Shown: piece after piece, positions 16,703 through 25,248 of the stretch | Layout of the letters: each line of letters begins with the position of its first letter | Numbering within the stretch: the first letter of the stretch is position 1 | Assembly (NCBI RefSeq): GCF_000968685.2 | Contig: NZ_LAKD02000063.1 | Location: forward strand, 1-57,392 | DNA length: 57,392 bases | Reading direction: 5' to 3' | DNA from: Streptomyces antioxidans | GTDB taxonomy: Bacteria; Actinomycetota; Actinomycetes; Streptomycetales; Streptomycetaceae | Position numbers and translations under genes: made by a program | The notes under the pieces: generated by a model | Database searches by the model: none | What the model was told of the DNA's origin: nothing | The model's input: only the letters and a program-made list of their open reading frames with translations

Positions 16703-17791
16703 TCATACGTTGAAGCGGAACTCCACCACGTCCCCGTCCTGCATCACATAGTCCTTGCCCTCCATGCGCGCCTTACCGGCCGCGCGGGCCTCGGGGACGG
16801 AGCCCGTCTCGATGAGGTCGTCGTAGGAGATGACCTCGGCCTTGATGAAGCCCTTCTGGAAGTCGGTGTGGATGACACCGGCCGCCTCCGGGGCCGTGGC
16901 GCCCTTCTTGATGGTCCAGGCGCGGGACTCCTTGGGGCCGGCGGTGAGGTAGGTCTGGAGGCCCAGGGTGGTGAAGCCGACGTGGGCGAGGGTGGCGAGG
17001 CCGGGCTCGTTCTGCCCCACGGACTGCAGGAGCTCCAGGGCCTCGTCCTCGTCGAGCTCGGCGAGGTCGGCCTCCAGCTTGGCGTTGAGGAAGATCGCCT
17101 CGGCGGGGGCGACGAGGGCGCGCTGCTCGGCCTTGAAGGAGTCGTCGGTGAGCTCGTCCTCGTCGACGTTGAAGACGTAGAGGAAGGGCTTGGTGGTGAG
17201 CAGGTGCAGCTCGTGGAGGAGGGCGGCGCGCTCGCTGCCCTGGACGATGCCGGCGGAGAAGAGGGTGCGGCCCTCGTCGAGGATGGCCTTGGCCTCCTCG
17301 ACGGCCTTGACCTGGGGCTGCTTGTCCTTCTTGATCCGGGCCTCCTTGACCAGGCGCGGCAGCACCTTCTCGATGGTCTGGAGGTCGGCGAGGATCAGCT
17401 CGGTGTTGATGGTCTCGATGTCGCTCTTCGGCGAGATCTTGCCGTCGACGTGGACGACGTTCTCGTCCTTGAAGGCGCGGATGACCTGGCAGATGGCGTC
17501 CGACTCACGGATGTTCGCCAGGAACTTGTTGCCCAGGCCCTCGCCCTCCGAGGCGCCCTTGACGATGCCCGCGATGTCGACGAAGTCGACGGTGGCGGGC
17601 AGCTTGCGGGCCGAACCGAAGATCTCGGCGAGCTTGTCCAGGCGGGGGTCGGGGACGCCGACCACGCCGACGTTGGGCTCGATGGTGGCGAACGGGTAGT
17701 TGGCCGCCAGCACGTCGTTCTTGGTGAGGGCGTTGAACAGGGTCGACTTGCCGACATTCGGCAGACCGACGATTCCGATCGTGAGCGACAC
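16703..17791 (-). CDS. ychF: Redox-regulated ATPase YchF (Obg-like)
   Basis: A 362-residue P-loop ATPase/GTPase of the OLA1/YchF branch of the Obg family, which binds ribosomes and prefers ATP. Motifs: G1 GLPNVGKST, G3 DIAGIVKGAS, and the C-terminal TGS domain ending VMQDGDVVEFRFNV. Length is close to the E. coli protein (363). The GTG at 17791 begins at the conserved VSLTIGIVG; the frame extends upstream but without similarity. Single gene. The nearest convergent neighbour is the MerR-like gene. Confidence 0.96.
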   Translation of the reverse strand: MSLTIGIVGLPNVGKSTLFNALTKNDVLAANYPFATIEPNVGVVGVPDPRLDKLAEIFGSARKLPATVDFVDIAGIVKGASEGEGLGNKFLANIRESDAICQVIRAFKDENVVHVDGKISPKSDIETINTELILADLQTIEKVLPRLVKEARIKKDKQPQVKAVEEAKAILDEGRTLFSAGIVQGSERAALLHELHLLTTKPFLYVFNVDEDELTDDSFKAEQRALVAPAEAIFLNAKLEADLAELDEDEALELLQSVGQNEPGLATLAHVGFTTLGLQTYLTAGPKESRAWTIKKGATAPEAAGVIHTDFQKGFIKAEVISYDDLIETGSVPEARAAGKARMEGKDYVMQDGDVVEFRFNV

Positions 17792-17993
17792 GTTGACGAC
17801 TTCCCGTAGCTTCCCGTGGCGGGGATGTGAGGACCGATGACGGGCCCCGGTGGTGCCGGGGCCGGTCCACCAGTCTACGGGGCGGTCCTCGATCACCCGG
17901 CCGGGCTGACAATCGGTCGAACACACTGCCAAGGTCCTGCGAAGGGCGTGTCCAAGACCGGATTCCCGCCCTCCGGCGACCTACGTTGGTCGG

Positions 17994-18674
17994 GTGGAGC
18001 CTTACAGCACGCGTACGCCCCGACGCACGGCGGCACCGCCGCCCCGCCCGGCCGCGGACGACACATACCCGGGACGGGGCAGAAGCACGGGCCAGGGCCG
18101 GGGGCAGCCCGGCGGCACGGCCCGGGCGGCACGGCCCGCCGCACGCCGTACGGGGCCGTCCGGAGCGGCCGCGGCGCTGCCCGCCGTCCTGCCCGCCCTG
18201 CTGCGGCGGGCCAGGGGGCTGTCCCTCCCCGATCCCCGGCTGACCGGGCTGGGCGCGGGGCTGCTGACCACCCTCACCATGCTCGGCATCGGCTGCCTGG
18301 ACGCGCTGCTGCTCTCCGGCTCGCCCACCGTCTACAGCGTGCTCTTCCTGCCCGCCTGTGCGGCCTGCGGGCTGTGGGTGCGGCCCGCCGATCTGCTGGC
18401 GGCGCCGGTGGCGGCGCCACTGGCGTATACGGTCGGGCTGCTGCCGATCAACGAGGGTTCGGCGGGCCTCAGCGGACAGGCGGTGGGGGTGTTCACCGCG
18501 CTGTCGCTGCAGGCCGGATGGCTCTACGCGGGGACGCTGCTGACCGTGGTGATCGCGCTCGTACGGCGGGCCGCGCTGGTCACCCGGCGTCGCCGGCAGC
18601 AGCGGCCGCGGCCATCCCGGCACCCACGATCCCCGCGTTATTCTGAAGCCGCGCCGGTACGATCTCGGCCCTGA
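17994..18674 (+). CDS. DUF6542 membrane protein
   Basis: A 226-residue protein with a basic, Pro/Arg-rich N-terminal third. A membrane domain of about four helices follows (residues about 88-195; LGAGLLTTLTMLGIGCLDAL, YSVLFLPACAACGLWV, LLAAPVAAPLAYTVGLLP, WLYAGTLLTVVIALV). A short basic tail closes it. This fits the actinobacterial DUF6542 family, of unknown function. The start is GTG. The last 95 bp overlap the convergent ppgK gene, so the C-terminal tail is coded opposite PpgK residues. Confidence 0.75.
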   Translation: MEPYSTRTPRRTAAPPPRPAADDTYPGRGRSTGQGRGQPGGTARAARPAARRTGPSGAAAALPAVLPALLRRARGLSLPDPRLTGLGAGLLTTLTMLGIGCLDALLLSGSPTVYSVLFLPACAACGLWVRPADLLAAPVAAPLAYTVGLLPINEGSAGLSGQAVGVFTALSLQAGWLYAGTLLTVVIALVRRAALVTRRRRQQRPRPSRHPRSPRYSEAAPVRSRP

Positions 18675-19371
18675 CGCCCTCGATCAGCGGCAGGAACTTG
18701 TCCGCCTTACGGCTCACCCCGCCGCCCAGCACGAAGAGCTCCGGAGAGAAGAGCATCTCCAGGTGATGGAGGTACTTCTGCACCCGGCGCGCCCAGTGCG
18801 ACCAGCTGAGGTCGTGGTCGTCCTTGACCTTGGTCGAGGCCCGCTTCTCCGCCTCGTGGCCGTCCAGCTCCAGATGGCCCAGCTCGGTGTTGGTGAGCAG
18901 ATGGCCGTCGGTGAAGACCGCGCTGCCGATGCCGGTACCGAGGGTGAGCACGATCACGGTGCCCTTGGCGCCGCGGGCGGCGCCGAACGTCACCTCCGCG
19001 ACCCCGGCCGCGTCGGCGTCGTTCAGCACCGTGACCGGGCAGCCCAGCCGCTCGGCGAGGTGTGACGCCAGATCGGTGCCGATCCAGCTCTTGTCGACAT
19101 TCGCGGCCGTAAGGGTGACACCGTCCTTCACCACGCCCGGGAAGGTCACCCCGACCGGCCGCCCGGACCAGTCGAAGTGCCGGACGACCTCCACCACACC
19201 GTCCAGGACCGCCTCGGGCGTGGACGGACGCGGGGTGAGCACCTTATGGCGCTCTTCGGCGAGCTCGCCCCGGTCCAGGTCCACCGGGGCGCCCTTGATG
19301 CCAGAACCGCCGATGTCGATGCCGAACACCTTCGCCGCGGGTGCCCCCGTGGCCCCCTGGCCGTGCGTCAC
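18580..19371 (-). CDS. ppgK: Polyphosphate glucokinase
   Basis: A 263-residue ROK-family kinase that phosphorylates glucose using polyphosphate (and usually ATP). Diagnostic segments are the phosphate-1 motif FGIDIGGSGIKG, LTLGTGIGSAVF and TELGHLELDGHEAEKRAS, the last being typical of PPGK rather than GlcK. The GTG at 19371 overlaps the ispH stop (GTGA), so translation is coupled to ispH. The longer open frame upstream is antisense-like noise inside ispH. The C-terminus overlaps the convergent DUF6542 gene by 95 bp. Confidence 0.93.
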   Translation of the reverse strand: MTHGQGATGAPAAKVFGIDIGGSGIKGAPVDLDRGELAEERHKVLTPRPSTPEAVLDGVVEVVRHFDWSGRPVGVTFPGVVKDGVTLTAANVDKSWIGTDLASHLAERLGCPVTVLNDADAAGVAEVTFGAARGAKGTVIVLTLGTGIGSAVFTDGHLLTNTELGHLELDGHEAEKRASTKVKDDHDLSWSHWARRVQKYLHHLEMLFSPELFVLGGGVSRKADKFLPLIEGVRAEIVPARLQNNAGIVGAGMAAAAAAGDAG

Positions 19372-20405
19372 CGCTGGGACCCCTCCGGGCGAACAGATGC
19401 CGCCGGCGCCGCCTCGCTCGAGACCGCCTCGCCGGAGGCCGCGGCGGCCTCGGCCCGCAGGTCCCGCCGCAGCTCCTTGGGCAGCGAGAAGGTCAGCGAC
19501 TCCTGCATGGGCTGGACGACCTCGACATCGCCGAAGCCGCGCTCGGCCAGCCACTCCAGGACGCCCTCGACGAGCACGTCAGGAACGGAGGCGCCCGAGG
19601 TCACACCGACCGTGGTGACGTCCTCCAGCCATGCCTCGTCGATCTCGCTCGCGTAGTCGACCAGATGGCCCGCCTTGGCGCCCGCGCCGAGGGCGACCTC
19701 CACCAGCCGCACCGAGTTGGAGGAGTTCTTGGAGCCGACCACGATCACCAGGTCGGACTCGGCGGCCACCTGCTTGATGGCGGTCTGGCGGTTCTGCGTG
19801 GCGTAGCAGATGTCGTCGCTGGGCGGGCTGATGAGCTGCGGGAAGCGATCCTTGAGCGCGTCCACGGTCTCCATGGTCTCGTCGACCGAGAGGGTGGTCT
19901 GGGAGAGCCAGACGACCTTGGACTCGTCGCGCACCTCGACGTTCTTCACATCGTCGGGGCCGTCCACCAGGGTGATGTGCTCGGGGGCCTCACCGCTGGT
20001 GCCGATGACCTCTTCATGGCCCTCATGGCCGATCAGGAGGATGTCGTAGTCCTCCTTGGCGAACCGGACTGCTTCCTTGTGGACCTTGGTGACCAGGGGA
20101 CAGGTGGCGTCGATGGTGGCCAGCTTGCGGGTGGCGGCCTCCTCGTGGACCACCGGCGCGACACCGTGCGCCGAGAAGATCACGATGGAGCCCTCGGGCA
20201 CTTCCTCCGTCTCGTCGACGAAGATGGCGCCCTTCTTCTCGAGGGTCCGGACGACGTACTTGTTGTGGACGATCTCCTTGCGCACATAGATGGGCGCGCC
20301 GTACTGCTCCAGGGCCTTCTCGACGGCGATCACGGCACGGTCGACACCGGCACAGTAGCCACGGGGGGCCGCGAGCAGGACCCGGCGGGCGGAGGTTGCA
20401 GTCAT
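19368..20405 (-). CDS. ispH: 4-hydroxy-3-methylbut-2-enyl diphosphate reductase
   Basis: A 345-residue iron-sulfur enzyme for the last step of the MEP isoprenoid pathway, making IPP and DMAPP. The three cluster cysteines are in PRGYCAGVDRA, IDATCPLVTKVH and DDICYATQNRQ. The C-terminus has an actinobacterial extension rich in Ala/Ser/Glu. Two ATG codons are possible; 20405 is preferred because GGGGGA lies just upstream, while the one at 20414 lacks a site. The stop overlaps the ppgK start. Downstream in the window, UppS (52957-53718) uses products of this pathway. Confidence 0.96.
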   Translation of the reverse strand: MTATSARRVLLAAPRGYCAGVDRAVIAVEKALEQYGAPIYVRKEIVHNKYVVRTLEKKGAIFVDETEEVPEGSIVIFSAHGVAPVVHEEAATRKLATIDATCPLVTKVHKEAVRFAKEDYDILLIGHEGHEEVIGTSGEAPEHITLVDGPDDVKNVEVRDESKVVWLSQTTLSVDETMETVDALKDRFPQLISPPSDDICYATQNRQTAIKQVAAESDLVIVVGSKNSSNSVRLVEVALGAGAKAGHLVDYASEIDEAWLEDVTTVGVTSGASVPDVLVEGVLEWLAERGFGDVEVVQPMQESLTFSLPKELRRDLRAEAAAASGEAVSSEAAPAASVRPEGSQR

Positions 20406-20467
20406 GTCCCCCATGGTAGGGGCGATGACGGCGGGGTCTGTCGGTGGTGGCCGATACCCTCGCGGTC

Positions 20468-21688
20468 ATGGCTGTCAACACGTCCGCGGAGGCGCCGATC
20501 CCGGTCGGCGAGGTGTCCCGGCTGATCGGGGGCTGGATCGACCGGCTCGGCGCGGTCTGGGTCGAGGGGCAGATCACCCAGCTGTCCCGGCGCCCGGGCG
20601 CCGGTGTGGTGTTCCTGACCCTGCGCGACCCGAGTTACGACATCTCGCTGACCGTCACCTGCTTCCGCGCCGTCTTCGACCAGATCGCGGACACGGTCAC
20701 CGAGGGCGCGCGGGTCGTGGTGCACGCCAAGCCGGAGTGGTACGCGCCGCGGGGGCAGCTGTCCCTGCGGGCCGCCGAGATCCGCCCGGTGGGCGTGGGC
20801 GAACTGCTCGCGCGGCTGGAGCAGTTGAAGAAGGCGCTGGCGGCGGAGGGGCTGTTCGCCGCCAACCGTAAGAAGGCGCTGCCGTTTCTGCCCCAGCTGA
20901 TAGGGCTGGTCTGCGGGCGCGCCTCGGCCGCCGAGCGCGACGTGCTGGAGAACGCGCGGCTGCGCTGGCCCGCCGTCCGCTTCGAGGTGCGCAATGTGGC
21001 CGTGCAGGGGGTGCACGCGGTGCCGCAGGTGATCGAGGCCGTCAAGGAGCTCGACGCGCTGCCGGAGGTGGATGTGATCGTGGTGGCGCGCGGCGGCGGC
21101 AGCGTGGAGGACCTGCTGCCGTTCTCGGACGAGCAGCTGATGCGGGCGGTGGCCGCGTGCCGTACGCCGGTGGTCTCCGCGATCGGCCACGAGCCGGATT
21201 CGCCGCTGCTGGACCTGGTCGCCGATCTGCGCGCCTCCACGCCCACGGACGCGGCGAAGAAGATCGTGCCGGATGTGGGCGAGGAGCTGATGCGCGTCCA
21301 GCAGCTGCGGGAGCGGGCGCTGCGCAGTGTGCACGGGCTGCTGGACCGGGAGGAGCGGGGGCTGGCCGCCGCGCTGGCCCGGCCGTGCATGCGGGAGCCG
21401 CACCGGATGGTGGACGAGCGCGAGGAGCGGATCACCGCGGTGCTGGAGCGGGCCCGCCGCTGCCTGGGCCATCTGCTGGACCGGGCCGAATCCGAGCTGA
21501 CCCACACCCAGGCGCGGGTGGTCGCGCTCTCCCCCGCCGCGACGCTGCGCCGCGGCTATGCGGTGCTCCAGCACCCCGACGGCTCGGTGGTGCGGGCGGC
21601 CGAGGAGGTCGCGGAGGGTGAGGAGCTGCGGGCGCGGGTCTCCGAGGGCGAGTTCCGGGTGCGGGTCGCTGTCGGACCCGCTGAATAG
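20468..21688 (+). CDS. xseA: Exodeoxyribonuclease VII large subunit
   Basis: A 406-residue subunit of the metal-independent single-strand exonuclease. The N-terminal OB-fold (VWVEGQITQLSRRPGAG) is followed by the catalytic core (DVIVVARGGGSVEDL, AIGHEPDSPLLDLVAD) and a C-terminal helical region. Length is within the normal family range. It is divergent from ispH and followed 10 bp later by xseB. The ATG at 20468 fits the family N-terminus; in-frame GTG codons 24 bp upstream are less likely. Confidence 0.95.
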   Translation: MAVNTSAEAPIPVGEVSRLIGGWIDRLGAVWVEGQITQLSRRPGAGVVFLTLRDPSYDISLTVTCFRAVFDQIADTVTEGARVVVHAKPEWYAPRGQLSLRAAEIRPVGVGELLARLEQLKKALAAEGLFAANRKKALPFLPQLIGLVCGRASAAERDVLENARLRWPAVRFEVRNVAVQGVHAVPQVIEAVKELDALPEVDVIVVARGGGSVEDLLPFSDEQLMRAVAACRTPVVSAIGHEPDSPLLDLVADLRASTPTDAAKKIVPDVGEELMRVQQLRERALRSVHGLLDREERGLAAALARPCMREPHRMVDEREERITAVLERARRCLGHLLDRAESELTHTQARVVALSPAATLRRGYAVLQHPDGSVVRAAEEVAEGEELRARVSEGEFRVRVAVGPAE

Positions 21689-21698
21689 GGTGAGGGGT

Positions 21699-21992
21699 AT
21701 GGCGAAGACGGACGAGCAGACCGGGCAGACGGACGAGCGGTCCGGGGAGACCACGCTCGGCTATGAGCAGGCGCGGGACGAGCTGGTCGAGGTGGTCCGC
21801 CGCCTGGAGGCGGGCGGCACCAGCCTGGAGGAGTCGCTTGCGCTCTGGGAGCGCGGCGAGCAGCTGGCAAAGGTCTGCCGCCACTGGCTGGAGGGCGCGA
21901 GGGCCCGGCTGGACGCGGCGCTGGCGGAAGGCGAGGACGGCGCCGAAGGCGCCGAAGGCGCCGAAGAACCGGAAAGCACCGAGGAGAGCTGA
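21699..21992 (+). CDS. xseB: Exodeoxyribonuclease VII small subunit
   Basis: A 97-residue helical subunit that binds XseA. The core LGYEQARDELVEVVRRLEAGGTSLEESLALWERGEQL is the XseB signature. An N-terminal acidic-polar extension and a C-terminal Glu/Ala/Gly repeat (GAEGAEGAEEPE) are added to the usual 70-80 residues. GGTGAGGGG precedes the ATG. It forms an operon with xseA. Confidence 0.95.
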   Translation: MAKTDEQTGQTDERSGETTLGYEQARDELVEVVRRLEAGGTSLEESLALWERGEQLAKVCRHWLEGARARLDAALAEGEDGAEGAEGAEEPESTEES

Positions 21993-22082
21993 CCGCCCCC
22001 GCCCGGCGTCCGGCGTCGGCCAACCGCCGGCGGCGGATTCGCTGTGTGATTCAGAGCACCTTCCCCACCCCGCGCCATCTTT

Positions 22083-22102
22083 TTAGTTGAACATTAATCT
22101 AA
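22083..22102 (+). promoter_or_regulatory. AT-rich putative operator before the flavoprotein gene
   Basis: A compact AT-rich element TTAG...CTAA containing TTGAACATTAAT, about 55 bp before the start at 22158. It stands out from the surrounding GC-rich DNA. It could be a promoter element or a MarR-type operator; neither is proven. Confidence 0.35.
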
Positions 22103-22157
22103 GCGTCGTACAGTGGAGCCCGTCAGCGATATCCCCGCTTATGCAGAGGTTTCTTCC

Positions 22158-22748
22158 ATGGCACTCGTTCTCGACCCCGCCGCCCAGGACCTGCTCTTCC
22201 GCGAGGCACGCACCGCCAACACGTTCACCGATGAGCCGGTGACCGAGGAGCAGGTGCAGGCGATCTACGACCTGATCAAGTACGCGCCGACCGCGTTCAA
22301 CCAGTCGCCGCTGCGTATCGTGCTGGTCCGCTCGCCCGAGGCCCGTGAGCGGCTGGTTCAGCACATGGCCGAGGGCAATCAGCCCAAGACCTCCACCGCC
22401 CCGCTGGTCGCGATCCTCGCCGCGGACAACGAGTTCCACGAGGAGCTGCCCGCACTCTTCCCGCACTTCCCGCAGGCCAAGGACGTCTTCTTCACCGAGC
22501 GTGGCGCCCGTGAGCAGGCCGCGGCGCTCAATGCCTCGCTGCAGGCCGGTTACTTCATCCTGGGCATCCGCGCCGCCGGACTCGCCGCCGGTCCGATGTC
22601 CGGTTTCGACCCGTCCGGGGTCCAGAAGGAGTTCCTGGACGAGGACCACACCCCGCTGATGGTCATCAACATCGGCAAGCCGGGCGAGGACGCCTGGTTC
22701 CCCCGTGGCCCCCGACTGGACTACGACGACGTCATCACCACGGTCTGA
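22158..22748 (+). CDS. Nitroreductase-family protein, malonic semialdehyde reductase-like
   Basis: A 196-residue FMN-dependent reductase. FTDEPVTEEQVQAIYDLIKYAP and FNQSPLRIVLV are the FMN-binding start of the nitroreductase fold. The fold continues with AAALNASLQAGYFILGIRA and GPMSGFDPSGV. Length and sequence resemble the RutE/malonic semialdehyde reductase subgroup. There is no rut cluster nearby, so the in vivo substrate is open. The ATG follows a weak AGAGG. Confidence 0.85.
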   Translation: MALVLDPAAQDLLFREARTANTFTDEPVTEEQVQAIYDLIKYAPTAFNQSPLRIVLVRSPEARERLVQHMAEGNQPKTSTAPLVAILAADNEFHEELPALFPHFPQAKDVFFTERGAREQAAALNASLQAGYFILGIRAAGLAAGPMSGFDPSGVQKEFLDEDHTPLMVINIGKPGEDAWFPRGPRLDYDDVITTV

Positions 22749-22797
22749 CCGGCTGATCGACCGCTTGGCCGCCGCCGTTCGGGGGCGTTTGAACTAC

Positions 22798-22842
22798 CGC
22801 GGGCCCTTGGCCCGGACCGCCGGTCCGGGCCAAGGGCCCGCG
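22798..22842. terminator. Perfect 21-bp bidirectional terminator hairpin
   Basis: Two 21-nt arms (22798-22818 and 22822-22842) pair without mismatch around a 3-nt loop. The stem includes CTTGGCCCGGACC and its complement. It lies between two convergent genes and probably ends both transcripts. Confidence 0.88.
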
Positions 22843-22848
22843 CCCCGT

Positions 22849-23415
22849 TCAGCCCTTCTTCTCGGTGAGCGCCGCGGCCATCTTCGTCAGCTGCCCGTAC
22901 GACGCCGTCCCGGTGACCACCGTGGTCACGCCCGGCTCCTTGCGCACCAGCGCGTCGTACTTGTCGCCGTCGTAGCGGATCCAGTCCTCGCCGTCGATCC
23001 GCTGCGTCCGCTTCGTCTCCCGCGCCTGCTGGGTGACCTCCTCCACGAACGGCACGGGCTTGCCGTCGCTCTGCTCGACCGCGATGTACTCCTCGTGCTG
23101 GTCGAGGAAGCCGAGGTGCCAGAGCGCGCCGTCCTCCGCGGCGGCCGGGCGGTAGGTCACCGATGTCGCGCGCCAGCCCTTGGGCAGGGTCCCGGGCTCG
23201 GGGGCGGCCACCGGGTACGGGGCGGCGCGGCGGGCCGTGGCCAGCTCCACGCGGTAGTTCACCGTCTTCACCCCGGCGCCCTTGGGACCCTCGTCATGGG
23301 GGATGCCGAAGAGGTAGATGGCCGCCGCGACGACGCCGATCGCCGCCAGCGACAGCACCATGTCCCGGACCGTCTCTTTGCCACGCATACCTGCCACGCC
23401 CCCATCGTCCCTCAT
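22849..23415 (-). CDS. DUF4245 membrane-anchored protein
   Basis: A 188-residue protein with one N-terminal membrane helix (MVLSLAAIGVVAAAIYLFGI) and an extracytoplasmic domain. The segment TLPKGWRATSVTYRP is typical of DUF4245, an actinobacterial family of unknown function. An ATG at residue 10 (MRGKETVRDM) may be the true start. It is divergent from glpX, a conserved actinobacterial arrangement. Confidence 0.85.
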   Translation of the reverse strand: MRDDGGVAGMRGKETVRDMVLSLAAIGVVAAAIYLFGIPHDEGPKGAGVKTVNYRVELATARRAAPYPVAAPEPGTLPKGWRATSVTYRPAAAEDGALWHLGFLDQHEEYIAVEQSDGKPVPFVEEVTQQARETKRTQRIDGEDWIRYDGDKYDALVRKEPGVTTVVTGTASYGQLTKMAAALTEKKG

Positions 23416-23574
23416 CGGGTCGCCGCACCTCGCAACAGGGCCGCGCTCATGCGTGGGGCTATCTGCTCACTTAGCCCATCAGCGGATAAAGTCATGAACA
23501 CCCTCATCCTCCTCTTCCCCTCGCGGGGAGGAGGGGCCCTCACGGTCCGTCGCCGTACAGAAAGGTGCGCTCCG

Positions 23575-24606
23575 ATGACCGAGCATCATCTCCCGTCCCA
23601 GCTCGAGGTCAGCCCCGAGGCTCCCGATCGCAACCTCGCCCTGGAGCTCGTCCGGGTCACCGAGGCGGGTGCCATGGCCTCCGGACGCTGGGTGGGCCGC
23701 GGCGACAAGAACGGCGCCGACGGAGCGGCCGTCAAGGCCATGCGTTCCCTCGTGCACACCGTCTCGATGAACGGCGTCGTCGTCATCGGAGAGGGGGAGA
23801 AGGACGAGGCGCCGATGCTCTTCAACGGTGAGCGCGTGGGCGACGGCACCGGCCCGGAGTGCGACGTGGCCGTGGACCCGGTGGACGGCACCACGCTCAC
23901 CGCGAAGGGCATGGCCAACGCCGTCTCCGTCCTCGCGGTCGCCGAGCGCGGCACCATGTTCGACCCGTCGGCCGTCTTCTACATGGACAAGCTGGTCACC
24001 GGCCCCGACGCCGCCGAGTTCGTCGACATCACCGCGCCGCCCGGCGTGAACATCCGCCGGATCGCCAAGGCGAAGAAGTCCAGCCCCGAGGACGTCACCG
24101 TGGTGGTCCTGGACCGCCCCCGCCACGAGGGCGTCGTCAAGGAGATCCGGGAGGCGGGCGCCCGGATCAAGTTCATCTCCGACGGCGATGTGGCCGGGGC
24201 GATCATGGCCGCGCGCGAGAGCACCGGTGTGGATCTGCTGCTGGGCATCGGCGGCACGCCGGAGGGCATCATCGCGGCCTGTGCGATCAAGTGCCTCGGC
24301 GGGACCATCCAGGCCAAGCTGTGGCCCAAGGACGACGAGGAGCGGCAGCGCGCCCTCGACGCGGGCCATGACCTCGACCAGGTCTTGGAGACGGACGACC
24401 TGGTCAGCGGCGACAACGTGTTCTTCGTCGCGACCGGCATCACGGACGGGGATCTGCTGCGCGGGGTGCGGTACCGCGCGGAGACCGCCACCACCCAGTC
24501 GCTGGTCATGCGGTCCAAGTCGGGGACGATCCGGCAGATCGACTCCACCCACCGGCTGGCCAAGCTGCGCGCCTACGCCTCGGTCGACTTCGAACGGCCG
24601 AGCTGA
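23575..24606 (+). CDS. glpX: Class II fructose-1,6-bisphosphatase
   Basis: A 343-residue metal-dependent phosphatase for gluconeogenesis. Motifs are GEGEKDEAPML, VDPVDGTT and LLGIGGTPEGI. A Gly-rich loop follows at AIKCLGG. Length agrees with actinobacterial GlpX, the usual sole FBPase in this group. GAAAGGTG precedes the ATG. The open frame continues upstream to 22705 but lies over the DUF4245 gene and is not coding. Confidence 0.96.
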   Translation: MTEHHLPSQLEVSPEAPDRNLALELVRVTEAGAMASGRWVGRGDKNGADGAAVKAMRSLVHTVSMNGVVVIGEGEKDEAPMLFNGERVGDGTGPECDVAVDPVDGTTLTAKGMANAVSVLAVAERGTMFDPSAVFYMDKLVTGPDAAEFVDITAPPGVNIRRIAKAKKSSPEDVTVVVLDRPRHEGVVKEIREAGARIKFISDGDVAGAIMAARESTGVDLLLGIGGTPEGIIAACAIKCLGGTIQAKLWPKDDEERQRALDAGHDLDQVLETDDLVSGDNVFFVATGITDGDLLRGVRYRAETATTQSLVMRSKSGTIRQIDSTHRLAKLRAYASVDFERPS

Positions 24607-24665
24607 GCGACCCGACGGCGGCGTTCAGCCCACGGTCGGCGGCTTGGGCCGACACCGCATGACGA

Positions 24666-24699
24666 GGGCCGGGTCCCGCCTCCCGGCGGCACCCGGCCC
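24666..24699. terminator. Hairpin between glpX and the WhiB gene
   Basis: GGGCCGGGT (24666-24674) pairs with ACCCGGCCC (24691-24699). It lies between convergent glpX and the WhiB gene and is likely a shared terminator. Confidence 0.6.
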
Positions 24700-24713
24700 A
24701 GGTCCCGAAGAGT

Positions 24714-25070
24714 TCAGCCGGCGGCGGCGACCCGCACCGCGCGCTGGAGCTCCGCCTCCCGGCGCCGACGGCGGGCCAGCACGACCCGGCGCTCGGCCGC
24801 CGTCAGCCCGCCCCACACTCCGTACGGCTCGGGTTGCAGCAGTGCGTGCTCCCGGCACTCGACCATGACCGGGCAGCGGGCGCAGACGCGCTTGGCGGCT
24901 TCCTCCCGCGACAGCCTGGCAGCCGTGGGCTCCTTGGAGGGAGCGAAGAACAGCCCGGCCTCGTCCCGTCGGCACACCGCCTCCGAGTGCCAGGGGCCGG
25001 CCTGATCCCGCGCGGGGACGCGCTGCGGGGGCACGGCGGCTTCCAGCAGGGGCTGATGCGGTTGCAGCAC
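24714..25070 (-). CDS. WhiB-family iron-sulfur transcription factor
   Basis: A 118-residue Wbl protein. The four cluster ligands are Cys33 (AVCRRDE), Cys63 and Cys66 (RVCARC) and Cys72 (ECREH), giving the pattern C-x29-C-x2-C-x5-C. The GVWGG turn lies at 84-88. A basic C-terminal helix (RRVVLARRRRREAEL) should contact DNA. Which Wbl type it is cannot be said without a tree. The start is GTG with AGGAG upstream. Wbl proteins bind the primary sigma factor and control development or stress. Confidence 0.95.
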   Translation of the reverse strand: MLQPHQPLLEAAVPPQRVPARDQAGPWHSEAVCRRDEAGLFFAPSKEPTAARLSREEAAKRVCARCPVMVECREHALLQPEPYGVWGGLTAAERRVVLARRRRREAELQRAVRVAAAG

Positions 25071-25248
25071 GGTCTACTCCTGACGACGGCTCCGGTGGTC
25101 ACCCTTGCCCGCCTCGAGGTGTACGGCCCCGTTAGCACCCCCATCAGCCGTACGAGAGACGATGCACCAAGCCTTACCCGCTGTGCGCGCGCTTATGCAC
25201 ACCGTTGTCCCACCCGGAACTTCCCCGTGGACGCCCCTTCTTCAGGGG

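Noticed and set aside
22705..23574. Upstream extension of the glpX frame
   Set aside because: It overlaps DUF4245 and the terminator hairpin; the true start MTEHHLP has a ribosome binding site.
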